Below are positions 8,915 to 20,715 of a DNA stretch of 64,000 nt, piece by piece (position 1 is the stretch's first letter; each line of letters starts with the position of its first letter). The DNA is from Enoplosus armatus (Eukaryota > Chordata > Actinopteri > Centrarchiformes > Enoplosidae). The notes beneath the pieces are model-generated. The model worked only from the letters and a program-made list of their open reading frames with translations, made no database searches and was not told the origin of the DNA. Location: the NCBI RefSeq assembly GCF_043641665.1, contig NC_092190.1, positions 4,215,048 through 4,279,047 of the forward strand, given 5' to 3'. The position numbers and the translations under genes were made by a program.

Positions 8915-11900
8915 TTTTCTGTAGAATGACTTTTTCTGCTGCCACTCCTGCAACATACAGTTAATTCACACACAAAACAATTTGGAGTGTTGGTTGGACA
9001 AAACAGGCAAGACTTTAGGCTTTAGGAAACTGTGATGGCCATTTTATACTTTTGTCTGACATTTAATATACTGAATGATGAAGCTTGATTATGTAAGGGG
9101 AAAAAAAATTGCAGCCCTAAGAAATGACTCACAAGAGCACATAGAAATATAGTAATGTTGTCACATGCAAGTGGTGTAGTCATCCTCTCACACACACACA
9201 CACACTCACACACACCGCCAGCAGAGATTTGTAGCAGCGTGTCTGTATGAAAGGCTTAGCTTTAGGTTGTGTTTGCCTGCGTAGGAAATGGAAAACCTCA
9301 GCAAACAAAGACTTTTATGCTGAGTCCTGAAAGAGCCGGTGTATTGTTGTAATGTTTGCCAAAAGGTCAGCCCGTGTATTGTGTCAAGACTTAGTTTGGT
9401 TGTTTGTTTGTGTCTGTATTAGTGTATTTTGGTCCGTGTGGTTAAGGCTTCTCCTTTTTTATGTAGGATTGCGCTGTAGAAATCCACAATATCACTACAT
9501 CAGCTAAACCAGCTTTTTCTACCTGTGAGTGAGTTGTTTGTCCCTCCCAAGTTAACTGTCATTTAAGGGGGCAGATAAAGGATAAAGATTTCTGTGTTGA
9601 CTATTAGAAAGCAGAAATCACAGAGGCTTATCCCCCATCTGTGTGATAAGAGGGTTTGAAGTGTTGGATCTGGACCACGAGGCTGTACAGAACAGGTGTA
9701 ATATAGGCCAGAACAGCTGCGTCTGTTATGGTGACAGCTGCAGGTCTTAGCAAGCGCGCACCCATAGATTCACAGATAATTCACACCTATTAGTAGCAGC
9801 AGTGATAGTAGTAATAGAACTAGTGGTCCAAATGATGGTACTTGTAGCAGAAGGAGATTTTTAGTGATGGCAGTGGTGGTAATTACTGCACTCGATCCTA
9901 TATTTGAGTTAAAGCAGCAAGCGTGTAAAGGAAAAATCCACATTTATGTGTCAAAGTTATCAATTCCACATCTAACAAGCCCACCACATCCACTCCGGTG
10001 GGAGGAGGGCAGCTATGCAGGAATGATATGAGATCAGCTGACTACATGCGTCAACTAAAATGATTTTTTAAAAAGTGTCATTTGTTCCCACCCTAACAGG
10101 AGACTCAGATGAAATGTACACACACCCATGCAGCCCTGAGAGAAGCTTTAATCAGCCAAAATAATGAAATCACCTGAGTGGGTGTACAATGAGTGTGAAG
10201 GGCCCTTTAGTTAAAAAAAAAAGTATGTCTGTATTAACAAAAGAATAGTCCCCTCGCAAGTGTTAAAACATTGATGTGTAATGTCAATAACTTTAATATT
10301 TTAATATTATAATCAAGTCTTCACGCCTTCAGTCTGCTTGTTTTGTCTGCCTCTCATTCCAAAACTCAGATATTTTCAACTTACAATTATATACAGTAAA
10401 ACATAAAAGCAGCAAATTATCACATTTGAGAAATGAATTGATTATAATATAATTATGGTGTACACAGTACAGGCAGGTACTGATTCGGGTTTAGGTTCAG
10501 GTACGGGTGGCTGGAAAACAAAGGCACGAAGCAGTGATAATGAAACAGGTGTGCAGGTGGATGTCGGTGGAGTCTCTGGGACTGATGGGAAAGTCTGAGG
10601 GCATCTGGATGGAGAATGGCAAGTCTGGAGAGCTCCCGAGGCTGGAGACAAGGACAGACGGACAGACTGAGTAAAATAAAAAGGACGGCGGCAGCTGTCG
10701 TGACAGTGAGAGTAGAGAAATGTCATAAAGTCAGTGGGTCAACTCACTCAGCAGTGGTTGTTACACACATATATATAAAATAAATCACATTACTCTACAG
10801 TATCAGTTTAGATTAAATAAACAACATACAGGGCATTCATTAGTGAGCTTTACCCATGTTATTTAGGAGTATTTGTGACCTAAGCTAGGCTAGCTGCTTT
10901 CCCCTGCTTCCAGTCTTCATGCTAAGCTAAGTTTGTTTGTTTTTTTGTTTTTTTTGCCTGATCGCAGTTCTGAAACGTTTTAATCCTGGTTCAACCATGT
11001 AAACCACTTTGTAATTTAGTTTTGAAAAGAGATATATAAATAAGGCTGCAGTAGTGGCAGCAATAGCTTCCGTAGCATTAAGAGTAATATTTATTGTAGT
11101 AGTAATAGAAGGAGTAGTTTCATTAGCAGCAGTAGCAACTCAAACAGCATCCAAACAGATCCCCCGGCAGCTGCTGGAAACACTGAATCTCTTCTGATGA
11201 ATACGTAGGATCATTAGTTATCGAGCGTCTAATAGAGTCTGACAAGAAAATGCAAAGCAACATTAATCATTGATATGAACACAAATGATGTTGGCTTTAA
11301 CAGGACAACAACGCCACAACAGGTGATGAATGTCTTCAGCGATTGTGTCTCCGGAGCAGAACAAGTTAATGAAACACTAAATAATGACGTGAGGTTTTGG
11401 AAAAGTCTGGTCAGCAGCACTGAAGCCTGGCTGCGCCTGGAGTCACACTAAAACTGGCTGCGACCGCCATATGTTTTAGAGGGGAAAGTGGCTTACGTAA
11501 GCACTCAGTGGGGGGTCGTTTTGTGGGTGAGATGGTGTGTGTGTTTGTGTGTGTGTGTGTGTGTAGTCTTTAGGGGCACAAGACAAATGTCTAAGTGTCT
11601 CAATTTTGTGGTGTGTCTGAATGATGAAGTGCCTCTTTTAATGCGAGATGTGCCCGTGCAGGATCACAGGAAAACTTGGAGAGACAAGTCCTTCTGTCCT
11701 TCTAAGTTTGTGTGTGTGTGTGTGCGTGTGCGTGCGCAAACACTCAAACGCTTGTTTGAGTGTTTGCAAAGCGTGTGCATGTATACTTGCGTAATATCCA
11801 GTACTATATGTACTGTATGTGTGTTTGTGTGTCTGTCAGCGCATCATTATGACCTCTAACCTCTCCTCCCTGGTCACAGGTCTACAGAGGGGCAGGGAGG

Positions 11901-13797
11901 GGCAGCAGGGCCACTTCACCCTGGTGTGCCGAGACTCAGCCGGGGAGCAGATGGCGCGGGGTGGAGAGCACGTCCTGGTCAGCGTCGTTCACAAGGAGAA
12001 GAAAAACTGGTGAGTGTCGCAGAGACTGGCCCACTGTGTCGACAGTGTCCTGGAGCCAGGCTCTGTTTTTGTGCAGGCACGGGGAGGTTTTACCCTCCTC
12101 AGTAAGGGGACTATCATGGACCATCCAGCAGCACTCTGCAGGTTTGGTGTCGAGATTGATGACGTTTTTTACACCGTCTGCCGCCCAGCTGCTCAGAGCA
12201 GGTCAACGCAGCACTCCACACCTGCGTACTGTGCTATTTCTGTCACTTTGGCTGGAGGAGCAGTGCCCTTAAAGACCCCCCCAAAATCACACAACGACTT
12301 TTAGTTTTGTGTGTCTGTTTTGCTTTGATTAAACATTGTTCAACCTGAAAAAGTTATTTTATTCCATCAAAAGCTATTTACCTTAGTTACCATCACCACA
12401 TCCACAACAGCTTGTATGTATGAATGCCTGCCTTTTCATGTGAAGGCAGCATGTGTGTCTACAGTCTCAGTCATCAGACCGCGTAAATCTAGTGCAACCA
12501 GCACGAGGCTGTTGCTGAATAACCACACAAGCCTCTGTGTTCCTCAGTCCTGTTGGTTATAGTCAGTAATCAGTAATCACAGCCTCCTAGTCAATGAGCT
12601 GGAAGTGAGCAGACGCGCTGGAGACGGCGGCCGCGCGTTGATGCGTGGAATAGGTCGACCTGTGGCTCATCAACACCACGATGTGGTGGAGCACAATCAC
12701 AACTGGTCAAACAGCTGTATTGATTAGACCTCTGAACTTAAATTGCTGTGCAGAGATCAAGAGGTTCGACATGTTTTTCCTCTGAAGTTGAAAGGAATTT
12801 ATCTTTTGATCTCTGGTTGTTTGGGAAGAATTCAGATTCAGAATCAGATACTGGTGATGATTTGAATACAAACAAGAAACAAGAAGAATTGTGCTCTGCC
12901 AAGTTTTAATGTCAAACTATGAATTGTGAGAAGGAGATGAAGAGATGATATGTGTTTCCTTTTCCTTCAGCACCGTGGAGACGACAGTGGTTGACAACAG
13001 CGACGGATCCTACGGCGTTTCATACACACCTGAAGAGCCAGGAGTCTTCTCAGTGTGGGTTTGTGTCAAAGCCCAACACGTCAAGGTACGAAGAGGCCAA
13101 CTCAAGGAGTCTGTCACAGCAAAACATAAGAATACAGGGAATTATTTATTTGAATTTTGTCTCTCTCAAAACACTTGTCATTAATTATGTTTTGCAGCTG
13201 AGAGTGGCATGCTAGAATGCGTTGGACTGAGCTGTGGTGTTGCCGGCAGCTCACAGCGTACCGCCTCGGGGCTGTTAACATCATCCTGACGCATTAAATC
13301 AATGTGGACAAAATTCTCTTCAGGCAAAAACAAATTAAACAGGCTGCCTTCGACAGCTCTGGTGTTACATTTAACTACTGGGATGCTTGATAAGTAAAAG
13401 GCCGTTTGACTTCCTGACCTGAGGTCACCTTTCTGTTTCTAAGAAACATTGGCTTGTGTGGACTCAGACTCTTTCCTGTCTCGTCCCGCAGGGCTCTCCG
13501 TTTATTCTGAACGTGAAGAGGAAGTTGAGGCGTCACAGCGGGACGTTTCACTGCTGCTCCTTCTGCTCCAGTGGAGGAGCCAAAGACGCTCGCTGTGGCT
13601 GCCCAGGAACCATGCCAGGTACGCAGAAGAGAGCTTTGAAATGTCTGCTCAGAGGGGCAGTTTTCATTCAGTTTTTCACACTTTGTTTTTAAGTAGAACA
13701 TGGAGAGAAGCTCTCATTGTCACCATCGCAAACATCATTTCTCTCCCCATCTAAACCACAAAAGTAGAAAAGGAAGAACGTATTGAGAAGGGTAGAT

Positions 13798-13862
<65 letters not shown>

Positions 13863-14431
13863 GTAAGAATATTTGAAGGATTTTTTCCCCTTTTAGGTGT
13901 AATCACTCGACAGTGCAAGTAACTCTGCTCACATCTGCCTTCATTTTGCTTCCTGTCCACCTCTAGAAGAAATCTTGTATGTGTATGTGTTCCTGTGTAG
14001 TGGATATGAAGTTATATTTAGCTTTGTTAATACTACTTTATAGCACATTACAAAATATGAGCATATCAAGATTCACAAGGTCACAAACTTTCTCACTGCA
14101 TATTCCATCAACATACTGACTTTACTCATGATGTAAAACAAGACACGTGTGGCTCTGATATAAAACAACTGTGATTTAAACGTTTTAAAGTTTCATCTCC
14201 TGGAAGAACTTACAAATCCCAGAGTTATTCCTCAACTCACGTCTGTCTGTCCTTCTACCCGTCTGTCTGACTGCAGGAGGATTTAAAGGTTGCGGTCACA
14301 GTCACAAGGGACACCCCGGGAAGCCCCACTGGTCTTGTTGCGGCAGCACCGTGGAGCAGTCTGAGTGTTTGCCTCAGAGCGTGTTGGCTGCAGTTTCCCC
14401 CCGCGGCCACCTGCGAACTGTGGAGCTGTGA
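5213..14431 (+). CDS. trim45: Tripartite motif-containing protein 45, eight coding exons
   Basis: The exons are 5213-5664, 6475-6763, 6970-7115, 8175-8491, 11880-12009, 12971-13085, 13492-13618 and 14277-14431. They total 1731 bases (576 residues plus stop); human TRIM45 has 580. All introns are GT-AG and the phases join exactly. The domains in order are: RING (Cys32, Cys35, Cys47, His49, Cys52, Cys55, Cys83, Cys86) with a long internal loop; B-box 1 (about 123-151); B-box 2 (about 174-215); coiled coil (about 220-335); filamin-type Ig repeat (about 390-495, with DNSDGSYGVSYTPEEPG); and a Cys/His-rich tail (HCCSFCSSGG, GCGHSHKGHPGKPHWSCC). The RING implies ubiquitin E3 ligase activity. Mammalian TRIM45 is reported to dampen MAPK and NF-kB signalling; that role here is inferred. 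The ATG was chosen because it opens the frame closest before the RING, giving near-family length. Confidence 0.95.
5665..6140. repeat. TTCTG/TTCTA pentanucleotide minisatellite in trim45 intron 1
   Basis: About 450 bases of intron 1 consist of TTCTG, TTCTA and CTCTA units. Part of it has a higher-order period of 50 bp: 5833-5882 and 5883-5932 are identical. Open frames across it result from the repeat, not from coding. Confidence 0.95.
6146..6335. mobile_element. Left fragment of the CAGTGGTGG hAT-like family in trim45 intron 1
   Basis: It begins with CAGTGGTGGAATGTAAATAA and continues with the AAGTACA, GTACTT and CTCAGAGG motifs seen in the 501-1216 copy. No right end is visible before exon 2. 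Confidence 0.6.
6475..6763 (+). CDS. trim45: trim45 coding exon 2 (B-box 2)
   Basis: The acceptor is CTGTCTGCAG and the donor is AAG|GTGTCT. The exon encodes the end of B-box 1, a basic linker and B-box 2 (CSLHPGKEVRLFCQPCDLPVC to the HRDH motif), then the start of the coiled coil. Confidence 0.92.
6970..7115 (+). CDS. trim45: trim45 coding exon 3 (coiled coil)
   Basis: The acceptor is CTGTTACAG and the donor is GCAG|GTATGG. The exon encodes a helical segment (VDVSQEALQARVDATANEV to LHRLEELRVQR) matching the coiled coil of TRIM45. Confidence 0.9.
7631..7687. repeat. Perfect 16-bp inverted repeat in trim45 intron 3
   Basis: TCTTCATCAGCGGATA at 7631-7646 is exactly reverse-complementary to TATCCGCTGATGAAGA at 7672-7687, with a 25-base spacer. 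Confidence 0.85.
8175..8491 (+). CDS. trim45: trim45 coding exon 4 (coiled-coil end and linker)
   Basis: The acceptor is TTCAACAG and the donor is GAAG|GTAAAC. The exon encodes the end of the coiled coil (QLHLQRAQLQQALSDVRGGV, LLSCGSDAEIL) and the linker into the filamin repeat (GVINSKAVDLCKCTIEGEG). Confidence 0.92.
8792..8818. repeat. CA microsatellite
   Basis: About 13 uninterrupted CA units lie in trim45 intron 4. Confidence 0.95.
8879..8911. repeat. AT microsatellite
   Basis: About 16 AT units lie in trim45 intron 4, shortly after the CA tract. Confidence 0.95.
8985..9119. mobile_element. Right-half fragment of the GCAACTAACGATTA teleost repeat
   Basis: The order of motifs (TTGGTTGGACAAAACA, GGAAACTGTGATGGCCATTT, TCTGACATTTAATA, ending TTGCAGCCCTAA) matches the right half of a short element widespread in fish genomes. 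It has diverged from the full copy near 34 kb. Confidence 0.6.
9188..9215. repeat. CA microsatellite
   Basis: A CA tract with one interruption, in trim45 intron 4. Confidence 0.9.
10885..10945. repeat. Possible fragment of a GCTAAGCTAA-type interspersed repeat
   Basis: The segment with GCTGCTTTCCCCTGCTTCCA followed by GTCTTCATGCTAAGCTAAG resembles a short repeat I recognise from many percomorph genomes. No ends or target duplications are visible. Confidence 0.4.
11535..11564. repeat. GT microsatellite
   Basis: A GT tract with one TTT interruption, in trim45 intron 4. Confidence 0.9.
11736..11767. repeat. Perfect 14-bp stem-loop in trim45 intron 4
   Basis: GCAAACACTCAAAC (11736-11749) pairs exactly with GTTTGAGTGTTTGC (11754-11767) across a 4-base loop. 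It lies just downstream of a GT-rich tract and about 110 bases upstream of exon 5. Confidence 0.85.
11880..12009 (+). CDS. trim45: trim45 coding exon 5 (filamin repeat, first part)
   Basis: The acceptor is GGTCACAG and the donor is ACTG|GTGAGT. The exon encodes FTLVCRDSAGEQMARGGEHV, characteristic of the first strands of the TRIM45 filamin-type repeat. Confidence 0.92.
12971..13085 (+). CDS. trim45: trim45 coding exon 6 (filamin repeat, second part)
   Basis: The acceptor is TTTTCCTTCAG and the donor is CAAG|GTACGA. The exon encodes the DGSYGVSYTPEEPGVFSVWV core of a filamin repeat. Confidence 0.93.
13492..13618 (+). CDS. trim45: trim45 coding exon 7 (end of filamin repeat, Cys-rich)
   Basis: The acceptor is GTCCCGCAG and the donor is CCAG|GTACGC. 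It starts with GSPFILNV, the last strand of a filamin repeat, followed by the Cys-rich HCCSFCSSGGAKDARCGC. Confidence 0.93.
13799..13862. repeat. GAT trinucleotide microsatellite
   Basis: About 21 uninterrupted GAT units lie in trim45 intron 7. Confidence 0.97.
14277..14431 (+). CDS. trim45: trim45 terminal coding exon (His/Cys-rich tail)
   Basis: The acceptor is CTGACTGCAG. The exon encodes GCGHSHKGHPGKPHWSCCGS, closely matching the mammalian TRIM45 tail. It then ends with LRTVEL-stop, like the LRTVAL end of the human protein. Confidence 0.93.
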
Positions 14432-14592
14432 GGCGACACCGAGACGAGACCTGTCAAGATGATGCAAGTTAATGAAGGATGGCAGCAATCAAAAGGTTAG
14501 AGCAGCGGGGGGAGCAAGCTTTAGTTTGTCTGTGTAAATCTTGGGAAGACTTGTAAAGGTCAGACAAGGAAAGTGAAGCTCTAAAGACACAG

Positions 14593-14598
14593 ATTAAA
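14593..14598 (+). terminator. trim45: Possible weak polyadenylation signal for trim45
   Basis: An ATTAAA hexamer lies about 160 bases after the stop codon. The next canonical AATAAA sites are at 15648-15653 and 16545-16550, so the true 3' end may be further on. Confidence 0.25.
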
Positions 14599-15249
14599 AA
14601 AACTGAGACAGGGCATCAAAATATGTGGGTGTAGACAGGGCTCACCTCTCCCAGACATCCTGGTAACAGTAGCCAGTTTACCATTAGAGACTAACACGTA
14701 AGACAAACACCAAAGTGTGAGCTGAAGGCTCTGAATCTATGTTGTAAAGTGCCTTTTGTGTCGAAATGCTCCAATCACAGCAGCATGTGTCCGAAATCAA
14801 AGGTGTTGAAAGCCTTGCTGAATGGCGCCGAGATGGTTTGGCTTTTTCATTGTTACGCTTTTCTTTCACCAGCCGTCTCAAGCTGATCTTTTTTTTTTTT
14901 TTTTTTAACCTTGAAGCTGCTGTCGATTTCAATGGTACTGAAATCAGTGTTTTATATCTGAAATGGAAATGTACTGAGAATCACCATCAGACTGTTGAAC
15001 TTTAATATTTTATATATCCTTCAGTCAAGGAAAATATCTTTTGAAATATAGTGCCTCAGCCGCGATGCTAAAACAACAATAATTCTTATGAATCCGCACT
15101 GATCACTGTTGTTGTTGTTGTGAAGTATTGCGGCAACACAACGAGTCTGCAGTTTTCCTCTTACATTCTCGTGAAAGATGGTTTTGTTTTGGATGGCTCA
15201 GTGCACTAATCAAGTAAATAATTCTGAAGTCATTACTGGAACAAAACAG

Positions 15250-15345
15250 AGCCGACAGATAAATCAGCGGGCAGATATTATCAGCCGATATTTAGCTAAT
15301 TGCAGAAACGTTGTATCAGCATATATGTCAGCCAATAAGTAACAA
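15250..15345. repeat. Probable fragment of a TATCAGCCGATA-type MITE
   Basis: The motifs GGCAGATATTATCAGCCGAT and TATATGTCAGCCAATAAG resemble a short hAT-like repeat common in teleosts. Ends and target duplications were not found. Confidence 0.45.
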
Positions 15346-17767
15346 TAAATTGCATTACTGAAATTCTAATGATGTCTTTTAGATAATTTACTGTGTTGCC
15401 ATTACATAGTTCGTCTACCAGAGAGTGCTGACAAGTTCCACCTGTAATCACCATCTTGTTCACAGCTCTTAAATAACACATTTAACGGAACGTCATCCAA
15501 ATGTTTGTTTCTAAGAAATAACATAGTAATGGTGCAGTTAAAAACATGTTATTTTATGATGCTCACTACAGGTTATTTGTTTGTACACATACTTAACTAG
15601 TTGTTAAAGATACAACGTTAATGATGGGTTGATCTGCATATTTTCCCAATAAATACAAAGTAATTAATGTACTATTATTTCTATATTATTTCTTTGTGCT
15701 TACTTTTAATTAATTGGAACAATAATCACTGCACATTCTTCACTAGTAGAAACATATTAACAGCAGATACTTTTATGTACGTATATAATAATGACCAAGA
15801 ACAAAACCTGATAACTGCAACGCAATGATTATATTCCATTGATGAGCCGACGCCTACATTGTGGTGCCATATACTGTGCTGTCTGTTTATGAATGCTACT
15901 GTTTCCTCAGCCGTGTTGTGAGTGTGACCTGAATCAAGACAGAAGCACTGAGCTGGAATACACTGTGCCTGTATATTCACCCGGGATTGTTGTCCGAGAC
16001 TGTTCATAATGTGAAAGACATCCTTTGTTTTTTTGTAAACCACAACATTTGGCTTTTGCTCACATAACAATCTCGAGTGCTTATTATTGTTTTTAATGAG
16101 GAGAAAGTCCGTCAAATCTGCACGGAATCGTGTTGGGGTTCATTAGCAACCCAACTCCACGCCACGCCTTCTGAAGAGGGCTTTATCTGGGAAACAGTGT
16201 GACCTGGAAGGTGCAGTCAGCCTCCTCTTAGAATACAAATGTGTTCCTCTCCTGAGGCTGTGTCACTGCACCGACTTGCAACCACAAACGTGGAACTTAT
16301 AATGAGCCACTTAATGCCTTTTGTGTATTTTCTGTATTCTGAATAGGAATGTGAGTGCAAGTAGATGGTTGTTGTTTTTTTACTTGATGAATAGTAAAAT
16401 AGACCTATGCAAATGCTTGACATGAGGACTAATCTTTTTGATTTGTGGTCATGGAACACTGTGAATATGTTGCTGCTGTTCACCTTGAGCGTTACCCAGT
16501 ACTTTTTTCTGCCTCACTTTTTTACTGAAAACCTGTACAATCAAAATAAACACACATATTTCTCAGTTTTCATACTGTTATTAACCGTATTAACAGGTGT
16601 CTCTTGCTTACTTGTATATTTTGAAATGGTGCCTGACAAGCAAACAAAAATCCACAAAAGTCGGTCTTTCTGTTTCTGTCTTCACATCAAAAGCAATCTG
16701 CTTTATTTGTGTCTGTGGGCACTTACTCAAAATACAAAGTACATGCATCATGTCAGTCAGTGTTGCCACTTCAAAAACATAATTTAGCTCAATTTCTTTA
16801 CCCCACCTGAAAGGCATTCGTTCTGTTGGAGTGATCTTATATAACATTTCTAATTTCATCTAAGAACTCTTAAGAGGAGCTGAAATGTGTATGGAATTTG
16901 AATTAAATCATATTGTTGCATAGAAAAATGCATCAAGTCAATCAAGTAATCTTCCTCCAGCCATTATAACCCTTTGTTTCCATGTGTACGGCAGTGCAGG
17001 TAGTACATGGTTAAAATAACGTGCCACATTTTTTCTGAATATATTGATATAAACTTGAGAGAGATTTTAGTGAGAAAATCGAACTTGAAAGTGGGGCTGC
17101 TAAAAAAAAAAAAGGATTTTGAAAAGTGAGGAGGACCAGTTTTCCCAGTAAAAAATCCACCCTGACACGAGGAAACTTGCAGCATTAACTCCAATTTTGT
17201 AACTAATTCATCGTGATTTGCAAAAACCATGATGGAGAACTTTATTCATACCCTCAGTGACTGCATATTTAAACACTTCATGGAAGCCTTTTCCAGTTCA
17301 CTGCTCTTGACAGTCCCTCTCCAAACCACCAGGTGGCAGGAGAGGGCTACTTTTTTGTCTGCCTGCTCTTCCAGAACTAATGATCATGTCCCCTCTGCCT
17401 GCCACAAGTTTTCTGTGCTTGTTCCTACAAATCATTCATAATCAGCGTTCTCAAAAGCCGTCTTTACCGGAGCCATTCCCGAGCTAAGAGGCTCCTGATG
17501 AATACTGCATTATCATGAAAAATGTCTTAAGCGGTTTAAGATTGACTCTCTTAATATGAATGTTTGATGAATGGGGACCTGTTCCACTAAAACCCATCAC
17601 AGAGGGAAGTTACATCAGCAATGTCAGCGGCGACACTGCTTAATCAAACACAGTGCATTGTTCCGGTACAGCAAATTGGAAATGAGTGATTAACTGACGA
17701 TGATGACGATTCAAATGGCAGTCAATGTTGGGAGGAGAGGGGTTACATGCGGTCACCGCAGGCAAAG

Positions 17768-17786
17768 ACACACACACACACACACA
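17768..17786. repeat. CA microsatellite
   Basis: A short CA tract in the trim45-man1a2 intergenic region. Confidence 0.9.
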
Positions 17787-17925
17787 AACACTTCCATTAG
17801 GTGAGGGCAGGTGTGGGTTAGAGATGATGGAGTGGTTCAAAACCTGCCTTTATTATTGATTTCTCACTTCCTTCACTTCCCCCCTTCTTTCAGTTACGTC
17901 AGTCCAGTAGGAACTAAGCCTGCTA

Positions 17926-17949
17926 ACACACACACACACACACACACAC
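17926..17949. repeat. CA microsatellite
   Basis: A CA tract about 140 bases after the previous one, in the intergenic region. Confidence 0.9.
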
Positions 17950-18559
17950 CAAATTGAACAAGGACAGCACACTGCAAATGGCAGGATGCTCACCGCGGCT
18001 GTGAACCCCAGAGAGAAGGACTTATGCCAGGCCTCATAAACCTCCTTCACCCGCCATTGAGCTCTCAACTAATGTACCTTGTAATTGAGAGCACCAACGA
18101 TCATGATACAATATTGTCTCACAGGCAAGAGACGTCTTTACTTCCGTTTAATCTTTTACATTTGATGCTTTTTATGTTTCCATGGTTTGCCTGTTCCACT
18201 TATCTGAAGAGAGTTATAGAGAGTTCAGCTGCAGGAGAGCCTAAATTTGGCCTTCGTCATCCCAACAGGCAACCAAAAGGAAGGAGTGCGAGGACACAAA
18301 CCATGTGACAACGTCTAACTATAAAAATGATGCACATATCGCGTGAAAAAATTACATATTTCTTTACCTGAAAATATAGGCATATGTGGTTTATCATATG
18401 CTAAACAGCATTTCAGGTGATGAATTCACATTAGATATTTTACATGTGATCAACCCCTCCACTTTTTTTTGAACGTTTTGGAAATGTGATATTCCACATG
18501 TGAAATGTTATTTATTTATTTATTCATTTTTGTCTTTTGTCTCTTGAACAATGAGCTAA

Positions 18560-18630
18560 CAAGCAAGCAAACATTATTTATATAACACTCTTTAAAACAG
18601 AAGTTAAAGAGTGCCTTACAGGAGAAAGAA
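18560..18630. repeat. Possible 3' tail of a LINE or SINE
   Basis: The segment with TTATTTATATAACACTCTTT and AGAGTGCCTTACAGGAGAAA resembles the TATATAGC/GTGCTTTACA tail shared by several fish retroposons. It is diverged and its ends are unclear. Confidence 0.3.
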
Positions 18631-19308
18631 AGGAGAACGGGGGGGATAAATAGAGACAATAAATATAAAACGATGCATAAATCAAGGAGATAAAGTGTAA
18701 AAAAACAACCATATATTAAGTTATAACATCAAGAGAATAGCCCATAAAGAAGAGGGTGTTAAAAGACTTTGGGAAGATTTGCTCAGGCAGGTGAGCGAGA
18801 CGTTACAGACGTTGACGTGTGATGTGTTAAGCATGGATTACTTTCTCCAGAGGGGTCTGATTCTTGTGACGTTCCTTTGTTGGAATTAGCACGACTGAAC
18901 CACTGATGCCCCCTGCTGAGGCTGGGACCAACAAAACCCCAAACGCTGTTAGGGTCTACAGTTTTTGAGCAAGTGGGCCAGTTTAAGATTTCACTTTTTT
19001 TTTGATTTTTTGCTGAGTTCATGTTCAAATGACAAAATCTGAAAAAATGTCTTCCTTTAATGTGTTGATGATGTCACAGAGTCGGTGTATGTTTATTTAA
19101 TGCTGTAGCTGATACTTAAGTCAAACTTTCCCCGGTCAAAATGTTAATAAAAACTCAACTAAATTCAAACTGACGGAGATGCAGGGAATCCACCACAGCA
19201 TCGTGTCACCTCAAACCCATGTGACAGCACCTGACGTCCTACTCTGAGAGACACTTTATCTCTGGGCTGCATGAGAGCATCACTGGCTCCTATCATTGTC
19301 AAGATTGA

Positions 19309-19334
19309 ACACACACACACACACACACGCACAC
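19309..19334. repeat. CA microsatellite
   Basis: A CA tract with one CG interruption near its end. Confidence 0.9.
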
Positions 19335-19983
19335 ATCCACACTGTACATTGAAGGTCACCTGAAATGCACTCGCGGAAAGGTCACTATGAACACGCTGTT
19401 ACAGAACTCCCTATGGGACAATCCCTTTGTGTTGAGTTGTGAATAATTCATCTTGATTTGTTAAAATTAGTGTGGTGTCAATAATTCATAGTCATCACAG
19501 ACTCTAGTTTCCAAAGCAAGTTATGTAACAAATGAAGAAAACCCCACCAGCGCTTCAGGCTGGATCACCAAAAGCAATGAAGCCCTGACAAAGACCACTC
19601 TATTGTTATTCTATCGGCCCCTTTACTGCTGACACAGCTTATAAAATCAGAAAAATACCTGTTTGCGTCCAAGAAAAAAACACATCTTCCCTCAGAATGA
19701 CCTTGCATGTGTGTGTACATGCATGGAGAGAACGCAGGTCATTCAGGTTGAACACGGTGTAACCTGATTACAGACAAAGAGGTCACAGTCATGACAGTAA
19801 TATACTTACTGGGCTCTAAATGGAGCCTAACCAGCTCCCACTGGAGAGCAGCAGAGTTGGTAAAAGCCAATAAAGCCTGTTTGTTTGGAGCTACAGCTGT
19901 CTTAAGTTCACGGACACGCAGCTGATGGAGCGATATGAGGACCTCGCTCTCCAGCTTCGAGAGGCTGATTTTGGCCCACATCA

Positions 19984-20715
19984 AACGTAACCATCCCTGT
20001 CACTTTGGACCAGCACCAGTTTGTCTACCAGGCAAATAGATCAACAGAGGATGCGATCAGCCTCGTCCTCCATGCCGCTCCGGATCACGTGGAAAGACCG
20101 GGCACGTACGTCTGGATGCTCTTCTTGGACTTCAGTTCAGCCTTTAACACTGTCTTTCCCAACAGACTAGTGTCCAAACTCCACAGCCTGGGCCTGAACA
20201 CAACCATTTGCAGCTGGATTTTCTGACCAACTGCCCCTCAGACTGTCAGGTTAGGAGAGCATACATCCTCCACCCTCACCCAGAACACTGGTGTTCCACA
20301 GGGATGTGTGCTGAGCCCTCTCCTGAATGCCCTCTTCACCCATGACTGACCATCATCCGTCATGGGCCTGATTTCTAACAACGATGAGTCAGCATACAGT
20401 GACGAGGTGCGAAACCTGACAGCCTTTGTCCTGCCAACAATCTCATTCTTAACAACACTAGAGAGATTGTGTTGGACTTTAGGGAAGACAAAGTGAATAC
20501 TTCTCAGCCCAGTGTTGATTGACGGCGAGGTCGTGGATAGAGTCTCCAGTTTTGAATTCCTGGGGGTGCACATCTCTGAGGACTTCTCCTGGGCCATACA
20601 CACCTCTGAGGAGAAGCTGAAGAGAGCCAGACTGCCACAGAACCTTCTCGTGAACGTTTACCGGTGCACGGTGGGTGACACCCCCCTGCTACTCTGGTGT
20701 TCATTTCAAAAAGGA
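19984..20715 (+). pseudogene. Degenerate LINE reverse-transcriptase fragment (L2/Rex-like)
   Basis: Conceptual translation in more than one frame gives recognisable reverse-transcriptase blocks. First come QFVYQANRSTEDAISLVLHA and FLDFSSAFNTVFPNRL. Next is NTGVPQGCVLSPLL, followed by a gap. Last is the C-terminal block VDRVSSFEFLGVHISEDFSW. These occur in the order expected for non-LTR retrotransposons of the L2/CR1/Rex type. Stop codons and frameshifts interrupt it. The segment that should carry the catalytic ADD motif, between LSPLL and DESAY, is deleted. No endonuclease domain is present, so this is a dead 5'-truncated copy. I cannot assign the exact clade by eye. Confidence 0.85.

Noticed and set aside
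13799..13862. Regular repeat that might suggest a CRISPR-like or coding poly-Ile/Asp array
   Set aside because: It is a simple GAT microsatellite within an intron of a vertebrate gene.
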